Source: Pseudobdellovibrionaceae bacterium | GTDB lineage: Bacteria; Bdellovibrionota; Bdellovibrionia; Bdellovibrionales; JAGQZY01 | Direction of reading: 5' to 3' | Length of the DNA stretch: 64,000 nt | Assembly (NCBI GenBank): GCA_020635085.1 | Contig: JACKAL010000006.1 | Span: 1-64,000 of the forward strand | In this document: piece after piece, positions 62,793-64,000 of the stretch | How positions within the stretch are numbered: the stretch's first letter is position 1 | How the letters are laid out: each line of letters opens with the position of its first letter | Made by a program: the position numbers and the translations under genes | Notes under the pieces: model-generated | Database searches by the model: none | What the model saw: the letters and a program-made list of their open reading frames with translations, nothing else | What the model was told of the DNA's origin: nothing

Positions 62793-64000
62793 AAAATTTC
62801 TTCAAAGGTTTTTCAAAATTAAAATTATCTCAACGTTATCAACGTTTACTAGACGCTAAAGCTATGGATTCCGAGGATGTGGGATTTTTTAAAAGTGGTG
62901 GCATTGATTCGATTGAGCTTGCTGATCATTTTATCGAAAATTCAATTGGATATTTCCAACTGCCTATTGGTGTTGCTACCAATTTCCGTATCGATGGCGT
63001 CGACTATGTGATTCCTATGGCCGTAGAGGAGACGTCAATTATCGCAGCGGCCAGTAAGACGGCGCGCTGGATTCGCGAAGCAGGCGAGCTAACCACGGAA
63101 GTGATCGGGAACACTATTATTGGTCAAATTCAGATAGCTCAAGTCCAAGATTTTGCAAATCTTAAAAAATGTGTCGAGCAAAATGAACAAAAATGGATTG
63201 AGGAACTCAACCGCGAAGTGGCCGCCGGCATGGTTCGCCGCGGTGGTGGCGTGAAGAGTCTTTTCTTGCGTTCGATCGAGAGACCAGATGGCAAATTGAT
63301 GGCTGTTTTGCATGTACAGCTAGATCCCTGTGATGCTATGGGTGCGAATGTTATTAATCAAGTGTGTGAGTATTTAGCTCATCCTCTCGAAGAAGTGAGC
63401 GGCGAAACGGTCACCATGAAGATTTTATCGAATCTGGTCGACACACGACTAACTAAGGCAAAAATCGTATTAAAAGATGTAGATGCCAAAATGGGTGAGG
63501 CGATCGAAGAGGCATCGTTATTTGCTGAGCTTGATCCCTATCGTGCGGCTACAAATAATAAAGGAGTACTCAACGGTATTGACCCTATCTTAATTGCAAC
63601 CGGTAATGATTGGCGCGCTGTAGAGGCAGGCATCCATGCTTTTGCTTGTCGTGAAGGGCGTTATCAATCGATCACGCGATGGCGCTATCGCGAGGGTGTT
63701 TTAACTGGCGAGTTTTTAGCACCTCTTATCGTAGGAACTGTAGGTGGTGTGACCTCACTGCATCCCGCCGCTAAAATGGCGATGAAGATGATGCGTATTG
63801 AGTCGGCGTCGCACTTGTCGCGCATCTGTGCGGCTGTGGGGTTGACGCAAAACTTGGGTGCCCTACGTGCTTTAACCACGGTGGGAATTATCGAGGGCCA
63901 CATGAAGCTTCATATAAAAAATTTAGCAATGGGTGCCGGTGCGAATGATATCGAAAGTCCTATTTTACAAAAATTGTTGGAGCAGGTACTTGCCGCAAAA
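62783..64000 (+). CDS. mvaA: Hydroxymethylglutaryl-CoA reductase, class II (cut by window edge)
   Basis: At least 406 codons, open to the right edge. The start is probably GTG 62783, seven bases after AGAGAGGG; ATG 62777 is also possible. Class II motifs include the catalytic Glu in PMAVEETSIIAAASK, LDPCDAMGANVINQVCE, LIATGNDWRAVEAGIHAFA, VGGVTSLHPAAKMA and, near the end, GALRALTTVGIIEGHMKLHI carrying the catalytic His. The enzyme reduces HMG-CoA to mevalonate or, in some bacteria, runs in reverse. Linkage to fni supports a biosynthetic role. The last part is outside the window. Confidence 0.95.
   Translation, partial: MDLENFFKGFSKLKLSQRYQRLLDAKAMDSEDVGFFKSGGIDSIELADHFIENSIGYFQLPIGVATNFRIDGVDYVIPMAVEETSIIAAASKTARWIREAGELTTEVIGNTIIGQIQIAQVQDFANLKKCVEQNEQKWIEELNREVAAGMVRRGGGVKSLFLRSIERPDGKLMAVLHVQLDPCDAMGANVINQVCEYLAHPLEEVSGETVTMKILSNLVDTRLTKAKIVLKDVDAKMGEAIEEASLFAELDPYRAATNNKGVLNGIDPILIATGNDWRAVEAGIHAFACREGRYQSITRWRYREGVLTGEFLAPLIVGTVGGVTSLHPAAKMAMKMMRIESASHLSRICAAVGLTQNLGALRALTTVGIIEGHMKLHIKNLAMGAGANDIESPILQKLLEQVLAAK

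Overview
The window looks like a chromosome segment of a Gram-negative bacterium of the Bdellovibrionota type (Bdellovibrio or Bacteriovorax relatives). This is inferred from the combination of genes rather than from a marker gene: a complete type II secretion set including GspN, alternative complex III, ResB/CcsA cytochrome c maturation, a type 2 isopentenyl-diphosphate isomerase next to a class II HMG-CoA reductase, and many lipoproteins. No rRNA, tRNA, CRISPR array, insertion sequence or prophage was recognised.

Layout. 1-395: 5' part of ssb, running off the left edge. 801-17464: type II secretion locus. On the minus strand gspD-gspE and gspF-G-H-I-J-K-L-M-N are separated by about 2.7 kb holding an M64-type metallopeptidase lipoprotein and a truncated GspC-like PDZ gene; full-length gspC is divergent from gspD. 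17596-20441: small exported Cys-containing proteins, a pair of convergent 76-nt putative structured RNAs, and orphan genes, one resembling an acyltransferase without its nucleophile. 20733-25409: a tightly overlapping five-gene operon encoding a PEGA/TPR lipoprotein, MotA-like and MotB-like stator proteins, a membrane protein that seems to join a FliF-like periplasmic domain to a FliG-like C-terminus, and an outer-membrane beta-barrel. No other flagellar gene is nearby; this is the best candidate for an undescribed system. 25599-30221: a TolC-like protein and an RND pump without an adaptor gene.

30620-44129: a coiled-coil protein, an NHL-repeat lipoprotein, a repeat array (64-bp inverted repeat plus about fourteen 18-bp tandem units), a GNAT-like protein, a PduO-type cobalamin adenosyltransferase, an N-formylglutamate amidohydrolase-like protein, a lipoprotein cluster (two tandem paralogs, one orphan, one trypsin-like protease), and a polytopic membrane protein whose 5' end appears frameshifted at an eight-base homopolymer.

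44420-55196: resB and ccsA (haem ligation to c-type cytochromes) followed by actABCDEF for alternative complex III (quinol to cytochrome c electron transfer). The maturation genes sit directly upstream of their likely clients, the pentahaem ActA and the monohaem ActE. 55395-61755: thrS and infC (with an AUU start), then rpmI and rplT, split by about 3.2 kb carrying a two-component system and a type IV pilin-like gene. 61767-64000: fni and the start of mvaA, two isoprenoid-pathway genes, the last cut by the right edge.

Calls rest on reading motifs by eye; no homology search was run.
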